A DNA stretch of 44,172 bases from an uncultured Opitutaceae bacterium (GTDB lineage: Bacteria > Verrucomicrobiota > Verrucomicrobiia > Opitutales > Opitutaceae), in NCBI GenBank assembly GCA_937942145.1, contig CALDFV010000151.1, forward strand, positions 1 through 44,172, in the 5' to 3' direction. A model generated the notes under the pieces. That model was not told where the DNA came from. It saw only the letters and a list, made by a program, of their open reading frames with translations, and made no database searches. This document shows, in pieces, positions 42,768 through 44,172 of this stretch. Each line of letters starts with the position of its first letter. The first letter of the stretch is position 1. Made by a program: the position numbers and the translations under genes.

Positions 42768-43205
42768 ATGAAGCGCCATTTTTGTGAAATTGCTTATGGT
42801 TCTCCTGAATACGAAAAGGTGTTCTTGCTCCGCAACCAAATCCTGAGAGAGCCATTTGGGCTGGATTTCCGTTTGGAAGACCTCTCCTGGGAAGCGTCCT
42901 CTTACCACTACGCGATTTTTCAAGGAAATGAAGCCGTTGCCTGCTTGATCGCTATTCCAGAGCGAGATCATTGCTATCGTATCAGGCAGATGGCGACAAA
43001 GAAGGAAATGCAAGGGCAGGGTATTGGCTCGGAGCTAATGCGAAAGGTCGAATCTGAATTGGCAGGGAAGGGCGGCGTAAAAATCAGTTTGAATGCACGG
43101 GTCACCGCGCTCGGATTTTACCAGAGTCTCGGGTATCATTCGGTTGGCGATGAATTTGTAGAAGTTACGATTCCGCATCAGAAAATGGAGAAGCGGCTTC
43201 AATGA
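42768..43205 (+). CDS. GNAT family N-acetyltransferase
   Basis: 145-residue acetyltransferase of the small ElaA/YjcF-like type; substrate unknown. Motif A is visible as RQMATKKEMQGQGIGSELM (acetyl-CoA pyrophosphate loop QxxGxG), and LRNQILREPFGLDF is typical of the N-terminus. The ATG at 42768 is used because it starts 7 bp after the tkt terminator. An in-frame ATG at 42672 would need to read through that hairpin within coding sequence and would add 32 residues with no family match. Confidence 0.82.
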   Translation: MKRHFCEIAYGSPEYEKVFLLRNQILREPFGLDFRLEDLSWEASSYHYAIFQGNEAVACLIAIPERDHCYRIRQMATKKEMQGQGIGSELMRKVESELAGKGGVKISLNARVTALGFYQSLGYHSVGDEFVEVTIPHQKMEKRLQ

Positions 43206-43239
43206 TCGATCATAGGAAAAATCAAGAGGGGATTCTGGC

Positions 43240-43962
43240 ATGGTAAAGGTAGAAGCGTGCATTCGAGGCGACGCAGCTGAAGAGACTGGTCTATTTGCTA
43301 AGGCCGCATTCCAGGGCGGAGCGGATACCATCGAGCTTTGCGGATCGATGCACCTCGATGGTTTGACCCCGCCCAGAGAAAGCATTGAAGCGGCTCGATT
43401 GGCTTTTCAACGTCCCGGGCTTATGGTGATGGTGCGACCGAGGGGTGGAAATTTTTGCTACTCCAGTGATGAGATTGCGGAGATGCGCCGAGAGATCGAA
43501 ATCGCTGCAGAAGCCAAAGCGGATGGAGTGGTGCTGGGTGCATTGACTGGTGGGGGAGAAATTGACGTGCCTCAGATCGGACCGTTGATCGAACTGAGCC
43601 ACTCCTTGGGTTTGAAAGCGACTTTTCATCGCGCTTTCGACGCGGTGAGAGACGTCCCAGAATCACTGGAGCTTCTTATCCAATTAGGTATTGATCGAAT
43701 TCTTACTAGTGGGGTGCCTTGGGGAGAATCGGGATCAGCCCTTGACGGGGTATTCGTACTCAACCAGCTTATACAGCAGTGTGCGGGGAGAACGGAAATC
43801 GTTATCGGTGGCAGTGTCTCACCAGAAAATGCCCCGCTAGTTCTGAAGGAGCTTCAGCCTTGGAAAGGGGACTTATCCGTTCACGTATATTCAGGCGTGA
43901 TGGAAAACGACAAGACGTCTGAAAGGAAAGTCCGCTTGCTGGTTGACGCGGTGTCGTTATAA
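43240..43962 (+). CDS. cutC: CutC family protein (copper homeostasis)
   Basis: TIM-barrel protein of 240 residues. It starts VKVEACIRG, then GGADTIELCGSMHLDGLTPP, VMVRPRGGNFCYS, GVVLGALTGGGEID, TFHRAFDAVRD and the LTSGVPWGES segment, all matching CutC. CutC was first linked to copper tolerance in E. coli, but the molecular role is unsettled. GAGGGGA lies 8 bp upstream of the ATG. Start 35 bp after the acetyltransferase stop, so the two may be co-transcribed. Confidence 0.93.
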   Translation: MVKVEACIRGDAAEETGLFAKAAFQGGADTIELCGSMHLDGLTPPRESIEAARLAFQRPGLMVMVRPRGGNFCYSSDEIAEMRREIEIAAEAKADGVVLGALTGGGEIDVPQIGPLIELSHSLGLKATFHRAFDAVRDVPESLELLIQLGIDRILTSGVPWGESGSALDGVFVLNQLIQQCAGRTEIVIGGSVSPENAPLVLKELQPWKGDLSVHVYSGVMENDKTSERKVRLLVDAVSL

Positions 43963-43973
43963 TTTTCGGAAGA

Positions 43974-44172
43974 CTAGAGCTCGCGAATTTTGAGACTGCG
44001 ATAGCTTACCTCATCGTTATGGTTTTGAAGAAGGAGAAGCCCTTTTTCTCCCAATCCGAAATTCTCATAATTTTCGTATTTGCTACGAGCCACGAGTGCA
44101 TCATAAATATTCGATCCGCGTTCGTATTCGACGACGTTAAAGCCGTTTAGCCAATGTTGGACCGTTCCATTG
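43974..44172 (-). CDS. 3-keto-disaccharide hydrolase (DUF1080) C-terminal end, truncated by the window edge
   Basis: The last ~65 residues of a minus-strand gene are visible, ending in a TAG at 43974. The text fits the end of DUF1080 domains: NGTVQHWLNGFNVVEYE, an FGLGEKGLLLLQNHNDEVSYRSLKIREL tail split here into GLLLLQNH and VSYRSLKIREL. DUF1080 proteins (3-keto-glycoside hydrolases, concanavalin-like fold) are very common in Verrucomicrobiota and Planctomycetota. The N-terminal part, including any signal peptide, lies beyond the window. Confidence 0.8.
   Translation of the reverse strand, partial: NGTVQHWLNGFNVVEYERGSNIYDALVARSKYENYENFGLGEKGLLLLQNHNDEVSYRSLKIREL

Overview
The window is a gene-dense stretch of a bacterial chromosome of intermediate GC content. 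Gene content points to the Verrucomicrobiota, most likely class Opitutia. The pointers are a 3-keto-disaccharide hydrolase (DUF1080) gene at the right edge, a GldA/GldF/GldG/DUF4340 ABC system, a DUF2851 protein, a SAF-fused altronate dehydratase, a POT peptide transporter, and REP-like palindromes between genes. The taxonomic call is inference: there is no rRNA gene here. No tRNA, CRISPR array, prophage or insertion sequence was seen.

Left part (1-11.4 kb): mostly metabolic and housekeeping genes. A truncated kbl (threonine/glycine catabolism) is followed by a peptide symporter, then (minus strand) a DUF885 protein, an altronate dehydratase and a MalK/UgpC-type ATPase. Next come an AroE-like dehydrogenase with altered substrate contacts, a D,D-carboxypeptidase preceded by a tiny membrane protein, a YacP-type NYN nuclease and a DUF2851 protein. 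Two groups of palindromic repeats flank the altronate dehydratase gene.

Translation operon (11.5-20 kb): nusA-infB-rbfA-nrnA-truB-ribF-tlyA-nadK, with tight or overlapping junctions from rbfA to tlyA. A strong intrinsic terminator lies just upstream of the nusA start codon, downstream of a candidate promoter, which suggests attenuation. rimP and ylxR are missing from this locus.

Surface/envelope part (20-31 kb): a minus-strand operon encodes a TPR-PEGA membrane protein, a Gly/Gln/Ser-rich exported protein with a collagen-like Gly-X-Y tract, and a small exported protein of unknown function. This is the best candidate here for an undescribed system. It is followed by an M48 lipoprotein protease, two possible tiny membrane peptides, an OlsB/OlsA-like pair for ornithine lipids, and the GldA-GldF-GldG-DUF4340 ABC operon.

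Right part (31-44 kb): a HAD phosphatase; prfA-prmC (release factor 1 and its methyltransferase); a Tsp/Prc protease followed by a rhomboid protease; ychF; rpsP-trmD-rplS without rimM; transketolase; a GNAT acetyltransferase; cutC; and the C-terminal end of a DUF1080 gene. Clear intrinsic terminators follow rpsP, rplS, tkt and the gld operon. Many start codons, including those of core translation genes, have no recognisable Shine-Dalgarno sequence.
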